From: a virus
Strand: one strand, 5' to 3'
IMG/VR virus record: IMGVR_UViG_3300025282_000207
Span: 1 to 26,124 of that record
Length of the DNA stretch: 26,124 nucleotides
Part shown: positions 13,123 through 18,834 of the stretch, piece after piece
How the letters are laid out: every line of letters starts with the position of its first letter
Numbering within the stretch: position 1 is the first letter of the stretch
Position numbers and translations under genes: made by a program
Notes under the pieces: generated by a model
Databases searched by the model: none
Seen by the model: only the letters and a program-made list of their open reading frames with translations
Told to the model about the DNA's origin: nothing

Positions 13123-13359
13123 TCAGAGTTCGCTTTCGTGGATGGGCTCATATGCCTCGGGGTGTGGGTCGGGGAGCAGCTCCAGGTCGATGCCAGTTGC
13201 TATCATTGCGGCTCTCCGTCGTGCGTTCTCCGCGTCTATACACGGTCGACATACCGGCTCCCTGACGCCGTTTACCGGTATGCTGGGCACCTTGTGGGGG
13301 TTATACCCGAATAGACGCCCACAATTGACGCATGGGCTGAATACCGTGGCGTATGCCAT
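13123..13359 (-). CDS. Small zinc-finger protein common in phages
   Basis: A 78-residue protein from ATG 13359 with CTAGGAGGTAAGGC upstream. CVNCGRLFGYNPHKVPSI and then VCRPCIDAENARRRAAM give a C-x2-C / C-x2-C zinc site with the FxxNPxxVPS signature of a widespread small phage protein. The C terminus is LPDPHPEAYEPIHESEL. The role is unknown; a nucleic-acid or protein adaptor is likely. Confidence 0.65.
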   Translation of the reverse strand: MAYATVFSPCVNCGRLFGYNPHKVPSIPVNGVREPVCRPCIDAENARRRAAMIATGIDLELLPDPHPEAYEPIHESEL

Positions 13360-13369
13360 GCCTTACCTC

Positions 13370-14056
13370 CTAGTTTTCCGGGTATACGATTAACTTCACG
13401 CTCTGATCCCAGCACGCCCGACACTCTCCGCACTTGTTGCCCTGGTCGTGCGCTGGGCAATGGTAGCCTTCGGGGTATTCCCGGTTGCGTTTGACTACGC
13501 TCCATGGGAGCGTGTTCAACGGCTGCACCTGGACATCGATGTCTTCGACTCCGCTGTCTTCCATGTTGCCGGTGACTCCGTCAATCCACTGGTTTGATAG
13601 CCTGATGCATAGATTCGGCGGTTGGGTGTCCCCGGAGCTCCTGAGATACCGTGAGATAACCAGGTATTCCCGGGTCGGTAACCAATGCATCGTGTCCGGT
13701 GTCCGTGTCACGACTTCGAGGATTAATGCCAGGTGGTCGTCGCCCTGAAGGTCTCCAGAGTCGAACCACCGAAAATGTCTTTTCCCTGTTATCAATACCA
13801 CCATAGCGTCGGCCCACTGTGGATGTTTCAGGGCTTCGAGACGACGCTCCAGGGCCCGTTGCACGGCCGGGAATAGATAGCGACGCTCCAGGGCGTAGCA
13901 CTTGCTACATACCGTGTCACGACCCAGGGCGGTCGGTATCTTCCGGAGTATGCTGCCAATGTTGCAGTCATACGCGCTGATACTCCATGCGCCTTCCGGC
14001 ATTTTGCCGGGAGCACTCAGGCCCCCGGTGATTTGTTTGGCTTCGCGTTTTAGCAT
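13370..14056 (-). CDS. GP88-like phage protein
   Basis: A 228-residue protein from ATG 14056 (AGGAGACCC before it; an upstream start at 14128 lies inside the neighbour). It matches the GP88 family of phage proteins: PEGAWSISAYDCNIGSILRK, VCSKCYALERRYLF, then HFRWFDSGDLQGDDHLALI and MHWLPTREY, followed by a Cys/His-rich C terminus (YHCPAHDQGNKCGECRACWD). Family function is unknown, but the conserved Cys and FRWFDSGDL-type motif suggest an enzyme with a metal centre. It overlaps its upstream neighbour by seven bases. Confidence 0.75.
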   Translation of the reverse strand: MLKREAKQITGGLSAPGKMPEGAWSISAYDCNIGSILRKIPTALGRDTVCSKCYALERRYLFPAVQRALERRLEALKHPQWADAMVVLITGKRHFRWFDSGDLQGDDHLALILEVVTRTPDTMHWLPTREYLVISRYLRSSGDTQPPNLCIRLSNQWIDGVTGNMEDSGVEDIDVQVQPLNTLPWSVVKRNREYPEGYHCPAHDQGNKCGECRACWDQSVKLIVYPEN

Positions 14057-14427
14057 GGGTCTCCTAGTAGATAGACGTCTCTGATTGCGTGCCCGGAGTC
14101 GGTCAACGGCTTCCCTTTGGTTTTCCATGGGATCATCGACGCCGGGCGGAGCTCTAGTGTGCCCTGGTAGGCCCTGAGGCCAGCGTTACGGGCTTCGTTG
14201 GCGGTCTTCCATCCCATTGCATACTTGGGCTTGATTGTGCGTCCGTCCGCGTGTATCAGGTGCCACGGGAATGAGGCGCGGAATATGCGTCGGTGGTCGT
14301 CTAACGACCAACCGGTCGGGTGCCCGTCGTTGTACAGCTCCCAGACGGCGGTTGGCCCGGTGCTAGTCTTCAGCCATTCGGGCCGGGTCGGGATTGTGTC
14401 CAGTTGTATTAGTTCAAGTTGTTTCAT
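14050..14427 (-). CDS. Unrecognised 125-residue protein
   Basis: The ATG at 14427 lacks an obvious ribosome binding site; the bases before it belong to a long GC hairpin. The protein is rich in Trp, Arg, Pro and Lys (TRPEWLKTSTGPTAVWELYN, FPWHLIHADGRTIKPKYAMG), with a central helix KTANEARNAGLRAYQG. It is soluble, with no recognised domain. It is coupled to the GP88-like gene by overlap. Confidence 0.55.
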   Translation of the reverse strand: MKQLELIQLDTIPTRPEWLKTSTGPTAVWELYNDGHPTGWSLDDHRRIFRASFPWHLIHADGRTIKPKYAMGWKTANEARNAGLRAYQGTLELRPASMIPWKTKGKPLTDSGHAIRDVYLLGDPC

Positions 14428-14438
14428 CGGTCCATACC

Positions 14439-14466
14439 GGGCCCGGGCCGGTTAGGGCCCGGGCCC
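14439..14466. repeat. 11-bp GC hairpin made of GGGCCCGGGCC
   Basis: GGGCCCGGGCC (14439-14449) pairs with GGCCCGGGCCC (14456-14466) across a GGTTAG loop. On the plus strand TATG and five T residues (14471-14475) follow, giving a terminator-like element for antisense (rightward) transcription. On the reverse strand it sits in the leader of the 14427 gene, where no Shine-Dalgarno sequence is visible. Confidence 0.6.
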
Positions 14467-14473
14467 TATGTTT

Positions 14474-14731
14474 TTAGGCTCCGCCCATCATTAGGATTTC
14501 GGACGCTCCGTATACCTCGAAGGCTCCGCAGTGCTCGCACTCGTACTTCCGGGCGTCTGGTTCGCATCCGTCGGCCTCTTCCTTGCAAGCTAGGCAAAAG
14601 CCCACGTTATCAGTCCCAAACATTTGGCGTTGTGCGCCGTCAATGATTCGGTCAAAAAATTCCTCGGGCATAGAGTCGAAGTCGACAATGGGCCCGGCTT
14701 CCGCCGGGCCCTGGTCGTTCGGGGTAGTCAT
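14474..14731 (-). CDS. Small zinc-ribbon phage protein
   Basis: An 85-residue protein from ATG 14731 (TAATG overlap; GGGAG upstream). The second half has FCLACKEEADGCEPDARKYE, CEHCGAFEVYGASEILMM: a C-x2-C / C-x2-C ribbon with the EPDARxYEC ... VYGASE signature seen in small phage proteins. The first 20 residues are Gly/Pro/Ala-rich because they are encoded through a perfect hairpin (14690-14711). A start at 14671 would avoid the hairpin but has no ribosome binding site. Confidence 0.65.
   Translation of the reverse strand: MTTPNDQGPAEAGPIVDFDSMPEEFFDRIIDGAQRQMFGTDNVGFCLACKEEADGCEPDARKYECEHCGAFEVYGASEILMMGGA
14690..14711. repeat. Hairpin inside a gene, arms identical to the terminator at 10011
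   Basis: GGGCCCGGC (14690-14698), loop TTCC, GCCGGGCCC (14703-14711). The arms are the same nine bases, in the same order, as the terminator stem at 10011-10032; only the loop differs (TTCC versus TTAT). Here no T run follows and the element lies in codons for GPAEAGP of the zinc-ribbon gene. Confidence 0.7.
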
Positions 14732-15063
14732 TAGTCAAGCTCCCGGTGGGCGTCAATGATTCCCTGCCAGTCGACGTCCTGCAGGGTGCCGGTCATTAGA
14801 TCCGCCCACATTGACGCGCTGGGGAGCTCGTGGAGCTCCACCAGGTCATACCACCAGGCATTAACCTGCTCGCGGAGGATGTCGGCCAGGACGTGGGGAG
14901 CGTTGTGCTTGCGGTTGCTGAGCTCGTAGAGGTATTCCGAGGTTGCCGGGGAGTCGTTGTCCAGCCACAACGTGACGCACCAGGTCGGGCGGTTCTTCCA
15001 GCCGTTGTACGTGGTGTCCGTGGTTGTGGGTATCTCCCACTGGGTCGGGTGTTCTTGGCCCAT
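14731..15063 (-). CDS. WKNR-motif phage protein (DUF7249-like, tentative)
   Basis: A 110-residue protein from ATG 15063 (AGGAGGCCATACC upstream). The block YNGWKNRPTWCVTLWLDND near residue 20 is typical of a common small phage protein family often labelled DUF7249. A helical section (SEYLYELSNRKHNAPHVLAD) and a Trp-rich C terminus follow. No enzyme motif is visible; function unknown. The leader contains alternative stem-loops. Confidence 0.6.
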   Translation of the reverse strand: MGQEHPTQWEIPTTTDTTYNGWKNRPTWCVTLWLDNDSPATSEYLYELSNRKHNAPHVLADILREQVNAWWYDLVELHELPSASMWADLMTGTLQDVDWQGIIDAHRELD

Positions 15064-15090
15064 GGTATGGCCTCCTGTGTGTGTGTGTAA

Positions 15091-15166
15091 GCTGGTCAAC
15101 CGGTAGGTTGACCGGCTCCGGACTGGGCCCGCCCTGGTGGATGGGCCCAGAGGCGGAACCGGTCAA
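15091..15166 (-). promoter_or_regulatory. Candidate two-state RNA element between two leftward genes
   Basis: In the leftward RNA, segment A (TTGACCGG, from 15166-15159) can pair with segment B (CCGGTCAA, from 15115-15108), enclosing a further stem CTGGGCCC/GGGCCCAG (15123-15150). Segment B with its flank (CCGGTCAACC) can instead pair with segment C (GGTTGACC, from 15101-15094), an 8-bp core extendable to about 12 bp. The two pairings exclude each other. The AGGAGG of the next gene lies downstream. No T run is seen. Confidence 0.5.
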
Positions 15167-15441
15167 GCTAGCTGGATGTCGTTTCCGTCGAACTCTATTC
15201 GGGTGTCACAGGATGGGCAGTCCCACAGGTAAACTCCGCCGGGCCCGGTCTCGAAGTCGCCGAGCTGGACATTCAATCGCTGGTGCCCACACGAGCATTG
15301 CAGCTCGTACGCGGCCGGTACCAGGGCAACCCAGCGGTCGCCAAACTGGACACCGGTGCCGGGAACGTCGACCGGGGCGCGACTCAGGAAGTCGCGCCCT
15401 TTGGCGGTCACCTGGTAGGGAATGGGGGTGTCGTTGGTCAT
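15163..15441 (-). CDS. Small zinc-ribbon protein
   Basis: A 92-residue protein from ATG 15441 (CAGGAGGCCCACGC upstream), overlapping the upstream stop as ATGA. After a basic N-terminal section (PIPYQVTAKGRDFLSRAPVD) come CSCGHQRLNVQLGDFETG and DCPSCDTRIEFDG: a C-x-C / C-x2-C ribbon in a beta-rich C-terminal half. A possible nucleic-acid adaptor. Its stop codon lies in the alternative stem-loop region. Confidence 0.6.
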   Translation of the reverse strand: MTNDTPIPYQVTAKGRDFLSRAPVDVPGTGVQFGDRWVALVPAAYELQCSCGHQRLNVQLGDFETGPGGVYLWDCPSCDTRIEFDGNDIQLA

Positions 15442-15686
15442 GCGTGGGCCTCCTGGTGGTCGATGAGATACCGGCGGAGAGCGTGGGCCAGGTGCCAACA
15501 GTCCAGGACATAGTCACCGGCCAGTTTCTCGACGGGCTTTCCGTCGTCGGTGAAGTCGACGACAATGGTGGCTCCGGTGCCCTTGAGCTCCTGGGCGATG
15601 TGCCACAAGTCCGGAATAGAGATCGCGCCGGGTTCGGCGGTCATCTCCGAGGGTGCGCCGGGGTTAAGGGTAATCGGGTGTGACAT
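15438..15686 (-). CDS. Unrecognised 82-residue protein
   Basis: Starts at ATG 15686 with CCGGAGGCC nearby and a TAATG overlap with the first gene of the operon. The longer open frame (to 15935) is a shadow of the upstream gene. Layout: Pro-rich start, helix (IPDLWHIAQELKGTGATIVV), acidic turn, helix (DCWHLAHALRRYLIDHQEA). Two LWHIAQEL / CWHLAHAL-like segments look like an internal repeat. Function unknown. Confidence 0.6.
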   Translation of the reverse strand: MSHPITLNPGAPSEMTAEPGAISIPDLWHIAQELKGTGATIVVDFTDDGKPVEKLAGDYVLDCWHLAHALRRYLIDHQEAHA

Positions 15687-15865
15687 TATTTGGCCTCCGG
15701 TTCGCAACATTCGCATAGGGTGGAGTCGGTGGGCTGGGGTGGGCGTCCATACGCTCGATGGTTGGCAATCAAGGCGGTGCATCTCACGCATTCCCGGATA
15801 TCGTATTCCTGGACGACCTGGCTCCAGGGCTTCCGAGCGTCTGCCTGTAGGTCTGGGTTCGCCAT
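15686..15865 (-). CDS. First gene of the leftward operon: small zinc-ribbon protein
   Basis: A 59-residue frame from ATG 15865 with CAGGAGGCCCACAG upstream. It reads MANPDLQADARKPWSQVVQE, then CVRCTALIANHRAYG and LCECCEPEAK: a C-x2-C / C-x2-C zinc site about 25 residues apart. Being first after the early promoter, it should be made early. DNA or protein binding is inferred from the zinc site only. Confidence 0.6.
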   Translation of the reverse strand: MANPDLQADARKPWSQVVQEYDIRECVRCTALIANHRAYGRPPQPTDSTLCECCEPEAK

Positions 15866-15950
15866 CTGTGGGCCTCCTGTGTGCGTTTGGGTTTGCCGGA
15901 GTCTCCACGGTAGCAGAACGGGCCCGGAGTTTCAATCTGTTTCAATCGTA

Positions 15951-15980
15951 TATATAGGTACTGTATACAGTTACTGTTAA
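15951..15980 (-). promoter_or_regulatory. Leftward early promoter
   Basis: On the reverse strand TTAACA (15980-15975) and TATATA (15956-15951) are separated by 18 bases: five of six matches to the -35 and a strongly AT-rich -10. It points into the leftward operon, about 85 bases before its first ATG. The -35 box lies within the palindromic operator array, so binding there should block it. Direct repeats ATTGAAAC (two copies, just downstream) lie in the expected leader. Confidence 0.6.
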
Positions 15981-16042
15981 CTGTACTCAGGGAACCGTTA
16001 CCAGTGAACGGTAGTGAGCTGGTAACGGTGGCTGTGTACTGT
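15959..16042. promoter_or_regulatory. Operator-like array of TACTGT half-sites
   Basis: ACTGTATACAGT (15960-15971) is a perfect 12-base palindrome. TACAGTTA (15966-15973) and TAACTGTA (15978-15985) are perfect 8-base inverted repeats around CTGT. TACTGT recurs at 15959, 15972 and 16037. These half-sites overlap the spacer and -35 box of the leftward promoter. A repressor encoded by the phage, for example the XRE-family or ribbon-helix-helix protein, may bind here. Confidence 0.6.
15994..16029. repeat. 11-base inverted repeat in the control region
   Basis: ACCGTTACCAG (15994-16004) and CTGGTAACGGT (16019-16029) are perfect inverted repeats with a 14-base spacer that contains a further related word, ACGGTA. 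The layout suits a second DNA-binding site or an origin-type iteron rather than a terminator. Confidence 0.6.
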
Positions 16043-16055
16043 GGTCTGGGCCGGT

Positions 16056-16088
16056 GGGCCCTCCGCCGGGGGCTTCGGGCCCTCCGCC
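16056..16088. repeat. Direct repeat GGGCCCTCCGCC, two copies
   Basis: The 12-base word occurs at 16056-16067 and 16077-16088, giving a 21-base period, or two turns of the helix. It is in the intergenic region, so it is not a coding repeat. Confidence 0.55.
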
Positions 16089-16297
16089 CTGGTGGTTGAC
16101 GTCGACCGGGCCCGGGGCCCTGAAATGGGCGCCATTTTAGGGGTTAGGCGTGCATGACGTCCGTTTTAAAGGGGTTTTAATTCCTTTCAGGTGTTCTGGG
16201 TCGGGTCGGTTGTTTGGTCGGTAGTCCGTTTCCTGAATCTTGAGCTCCTCCGTTGTGGGCCCTTGTGTTGTCTGGGCCCTGGTGGTTAACTGGGCCC

Positions 16298-16957
16298 ATG
16301 GAAGAGAAAGAAAGAGATCGCGGCACCGATAACGAGCTGCTCGACCTTGTCCGCCCGGGACTCGGCCACGTCGACCAGGACAACGTCGACCAGGTCGACG
16401 ACCGGGGCAGCGAGCTGAGACGGATGATTGCTAGCACTGCAGCATCTCCGGAGAGAAAAAGAGCGATGACAGACTTGGCCGTCTGGGACAGACAGACCCG
16501 CTTCCTCGAGGCCCTGGAGACGACGCCGGGCATCGTCCACGCGGCCGAAGCGGCCGGAGTAAGCAAGCGTACGGTCAACGACTGGCGGCAGCGTGACACG
16601 CTCGGCTTCCTTGCCAGGATGGACGGGGCCCGGGAGTCGTTCGCGGATAGGCTGTTGGCTCTCTCCTGGTCGTTGGTACAGCGTCTGCGCCCGGGCCAGT
16701 CTCCGGTGTTACTCCTGAGCCTCTTGAACCACTACGTTCCCGGCTTCCGCCCGGCTACGGCACCCGAGCCCATGGACGCCCGGACTACGCTGGCCGAGCT
16801 CCGGGCCCTGTCCGCGTCCACGGCTCCGGTGTCCGCGTCCACTGTGACGGACGCCGACCGGGCGATAGCCCAGGCACAAGAGCTGCTCTCGGTCCGGAGG
16901 GATCCGGACCCACTGGGCCCGGTGGGCCCTGAGCCCATCGACCAGGGCGACGATTGA
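16298..16957 (+). CDS. terS: Terminase small subunit
   Basis: A 219-residue protein, first of the packaging block. Residues 60-100 have WDRQTRFLEALETTPGIVHA, AEAAGVSKRTVNDWRQRD: a helix-turn-helix (about 79-97) of the type that recognises phage packaging DNA. A long helical segment follows (FADRLLALSWSLVQRLRP, LLLSLLNHYVPGF), probably for ring assembly. The C-terminal 60 residues are Pro/Asp/Ala-rich and flexible. I chose ATG 16298; it has no Shine-Dalgarno sequence and the open frame from 16253 starts in the control region. The assignment rests on the HTH and on the terminase large subunit downstream. Confidence 0.7.
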   Translation: MEEKERDRGTDNELLDLVRPGLGHVDQDNVDQVDDRGSELRRMIASTAASPERKRAMTDLAVWDRQTRFLEALETTPGIVHAAEAAGVSKRTVNDWRQRDTLGFLARMDGARESFADRLLALSWSLVQRLRPGQSPVLLLSLLNHYVPGFRPATAPEPMDARTTLAELRALSASTAPVSASTVTDADRAIAQAQELLSVRRDPDPLGPVGPEPIDQGDD

Positions 16958-17113
16958 CGGTCGAATCGGGTCCTCGAATCCGGAGGGATTCCGTCGGTCG
17001 GATGGCGGATTCCGTCACCCAGGCGGCCCGGGGTAGGGCACGGCTTAGTAGGCACGGTGTTATATTAGTAGGTAACCTCGACGGTTCATTTTTCAGTAAA
17101 AGGGGGTCTCAGG
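16958..17113. promoter_or_regulatory. 156-base intergenic region before the conserved small gene
   Basis: No gene seen. It holds a small hairpin GAATCC-GGAG-GGATTC (16976-16991), two copies of GGATTCCGTC (16986-16995 and 17007-17016, period 21), and two copies of TTAGTAGG (17045-17052 and 17065-17072) flanking TATATT (17061-17066), a possible -10 box without a clear -35. AGGGGG lies before the next ATG. A promoter for the late packaging genes is plausible but weakly supported. Confidence 0.4.
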
Positions 17114-17491
17114 ATGGCAGAGGAAGTTAGCCGGCCGGCGGAGCCCAGGACGTTGTGTGAGTACTTCTCACAGTGGGATGATTTCGAGGGTACGTTGTTC
17201 ATCGATGAGTTTGATGCAGCGTTCGTGGGGTTTGGGTGGCAGTTCAATTCGGGTCCGATAGCTACATATGACCAGGACCTGGTGATGGAGATCTTGATGG
17301 CGGACGGGACCAGTGAGGAGGATGCGTTGGAGCATTTCAACTTCAACATCATTGGCGGGTATGTGGGGGAGCGTACGCCGATCTTCTTGACTAACGTCAA
17401 GGATGGGGCTGTGCAGGATTTCTTGAAGCGTCAGATGGGGGCAGAGATCAGTGGGTGGAGCATACCTGAGGGTACGACGGAGATAGGCTGA
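17114..17491 (+). CDS. Conserved small phage protein of unknown function
   Basis: A 125-residue protein with AAAGGGGGTCTCAGG before ATG 17114. The core reads FDAAFVGFGWQFNSGPIATYDQ, quoted in two parts as FDAAFVGFGWQF and NSGPIATYDQDL, then MADGTSEEDALEHFNFNIIG and YVGERTPIFL. This pattern (aFvGfg, YD-D, EEDALEHFxFNxIGxYVGExTP) is a widespread but uncharacterised phage protein. It is acidic and soluble. It overlaps the terminase start as TGATG, so the two are translated together. Confidence 0.7.
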   Translation: MAEEVSRPAEPRTLCEYFSQWDDFEGTLFIDEFDAAFVGFGWQFNSGPIATYDQDLVMEILMADGTSEEDALEHFNFNIIGGYVGERTPIFLTNVKDGAVQDFLKRQMGAEISGWSIPEGTTEIG

Positions 17492-18828
17492 TGCCGCTTG
17501 CGCCTACAGTTGTTGATTATTTATTCGATAAGGTGGAGTTCGAGCCTACGCCGTTGCAGCGTGGGATCCTGGAGTGTCGTAAGCGTTATGTGCTTGTGAG
17601 TGGTGGTGAGCAGGCAGGGAAGAGTATGGTGGCGAGCAAGTATCTGCTGAGCCGGTTCATGGATACAGAGGGGCCTGGGCTGTACTGGTTGGTAGCAGCG
17701 GACTATGAGCGTACACGAGCTGAGTTTGATTACTTGGTGAGTGATTTCGCTGCGTTGGGGGTTCTTGCTGAGTCTACCAAGCGTGTTGATCCTGGGCGGA
17801 TAGTGTTAGCGGACGGGACGCGGATCGAGACGAAGAGTGGTAAGGACCCCCGCACGTTGGCTATGAGGGCCCCGAACGGGATTGTGGGCTGTGAGGCTAG
17901 TCAGTTGGACCATGAGACGTTCTACCGGATACGGAGCCGTCTGGCGCCCAGGAAGGGGTGGATGTTCTTGAGTGGGACCATGGAGGGGTCTTTGGGGTGG
18001 TACCCGCAGTTAGCAACGGCGTGGTTAGCGGGTGCAGGGGATGAGCAGAGTTTCGCGTTGCCTAGTTGGAGTAACCATCACTTGTATCCAGGCGGACGTG
18101 AGGATCCGGAGATCCAGGCGTTGAAGGATAACAGTCCGGACGAGTTCTTCTTGGAGCGGATCGAGGGGATACCATGTCCACCGACTGGTTTAGTCTTTAC
18201 GGAGTTTCGTGCTGATCTGCATCTGGAGGATATCAAGTATGAGCCTGGACTACCGGTGCATCTGTGGATGGACCCCGGGTATGCCGGGGCGTATGCGGTA
18301 GAGGTGATCCAGATCGTAGATGAGCAGATACGTGTGATAGATGAGATCTACGAGCGAGGACTTGTTACTGATGAGGTTATCCGAGTATGTCAGGCTAGAG
18401 AGTGGTGGCAGGACGTACAGTACGGGGCGATTGATGTGGCTGGTACTCAGCATCAGGCTATGGCGGCGCCGGCTGAGGTGTGGATGAGGGAGACCGGGTT
18501 ATATCTTGCGAGCCAGCGTGTGCGGATCAACGAGGGCACCGAGCGTCTCAAGGCTTTCTTCAAGCCTGATCCGCTCTCTGGTCAGCCAAAGATACTGATA
18601 TCACCAAGAGCTGAGGGTGTACTGAGTGAGTTAGGGGCATCTCCTAACCCTTTTGACGGTCAGACGCGGGTATACAAGTGGAAGACAGACCGTGATGGTA
18701 ATATAGTGGGGCAGACCCCTGAGGATAAGTACAACCACGGGGTCAAAGCCTTGATATACGGGATCGTAGATCGGTTCGGGTACGGGTCCATACGTGATCG
18801 TGAGAGTATCAAGGTTAGGCATTGGTGA
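17491..18828 (+). CDS. terL: Terminase large subunit
   Basis: A 445-residue packaging motor. ATPase: P-loop SGGEQAGKS at 37-45, an acidic position in IVGCEASQLD (E135 or so) as the Walker B region, and the coupling motif SGTMEG at 161-166. Nuclease (RNase H fold): D261 in LWMDPGYAGAYAVE and D315 in YGAIDVAGTQHQ, with a late acid before KYNHGVKALIYGI. It translocates phage DNA into the prohead and cuts it at head filling. Normal length for the family. Its ATG overlaps the preceding stop, and the portal gene follows after six bases. Confidence 0.9.
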   Translation: MPLAPTVVDYLFDKVEFEPTPLQRGILECRKRYVLVSGGEQAGKSMVASKYLLSRFMDTEGPGLYWLVAADYERTRAEFDYLVSDFAALGVLAESTKRVDPGRIVLADGTRIETKSGKDPRTLAMRAPNGIVGCEASQLDHETFYRIRSRLAPRKGWMFLSGTMEGSLGWYPQLATAWLAGAGDEQSFALPSWSNHHLYPGGREDPEIQALKDNSPDEFFLERIEGIPCPPTGLVFTEFRADLHLEDIKYEPGLPVHLWMDPGYAGAYAVEVIQIVDEQIRVIDEIYERGLVTDEVIRVCQAREWWQDVQYGAIDVAGTQHQAMAAPAEVWMRETGLYLASQRVRINEGTERLKAFFKPDPLSGQPKILISPRAEGVLSELGASPNPFDGQTRVYKWKTDRDGNIVGQTPEDKYNHGVKALIYGIVDRFGYGSIRDRESIKVRHW

Positions 18829-18834
18829 TGATAT

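Larger units (their letters stand above)
15866..16297. promoter_or_regulatory. 432-base intergenic control region between divergent operons
   Basis: No gene is supported here. It holds the leader and promoter of the leftward operon, a palindromic operator-like cluster (15959-16042), a long inverted repeat (15994-16029), a 12-base direct repeat (16056-16088), and two near-identical 15-mers, GCCCTGGTGGTTGAC (16086-16100) and GCCCTGGTGGTTAAC (16276-16290). The word GGGCCC recurs at least five times. A TTTTAAT box near 16174-16180 could serve as a weak rightward -10, but no convincing -35 goes with it. A replication origin is also possible. Confidence 0.6.

Noticed and set aside
15866-16297. tRNA or small structured RNA gene in the intergenic region
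   Set aside because: I found no cloverleaf, TTC-type T arm or CCA end; the symmetry is explained by operator-like palindromes.
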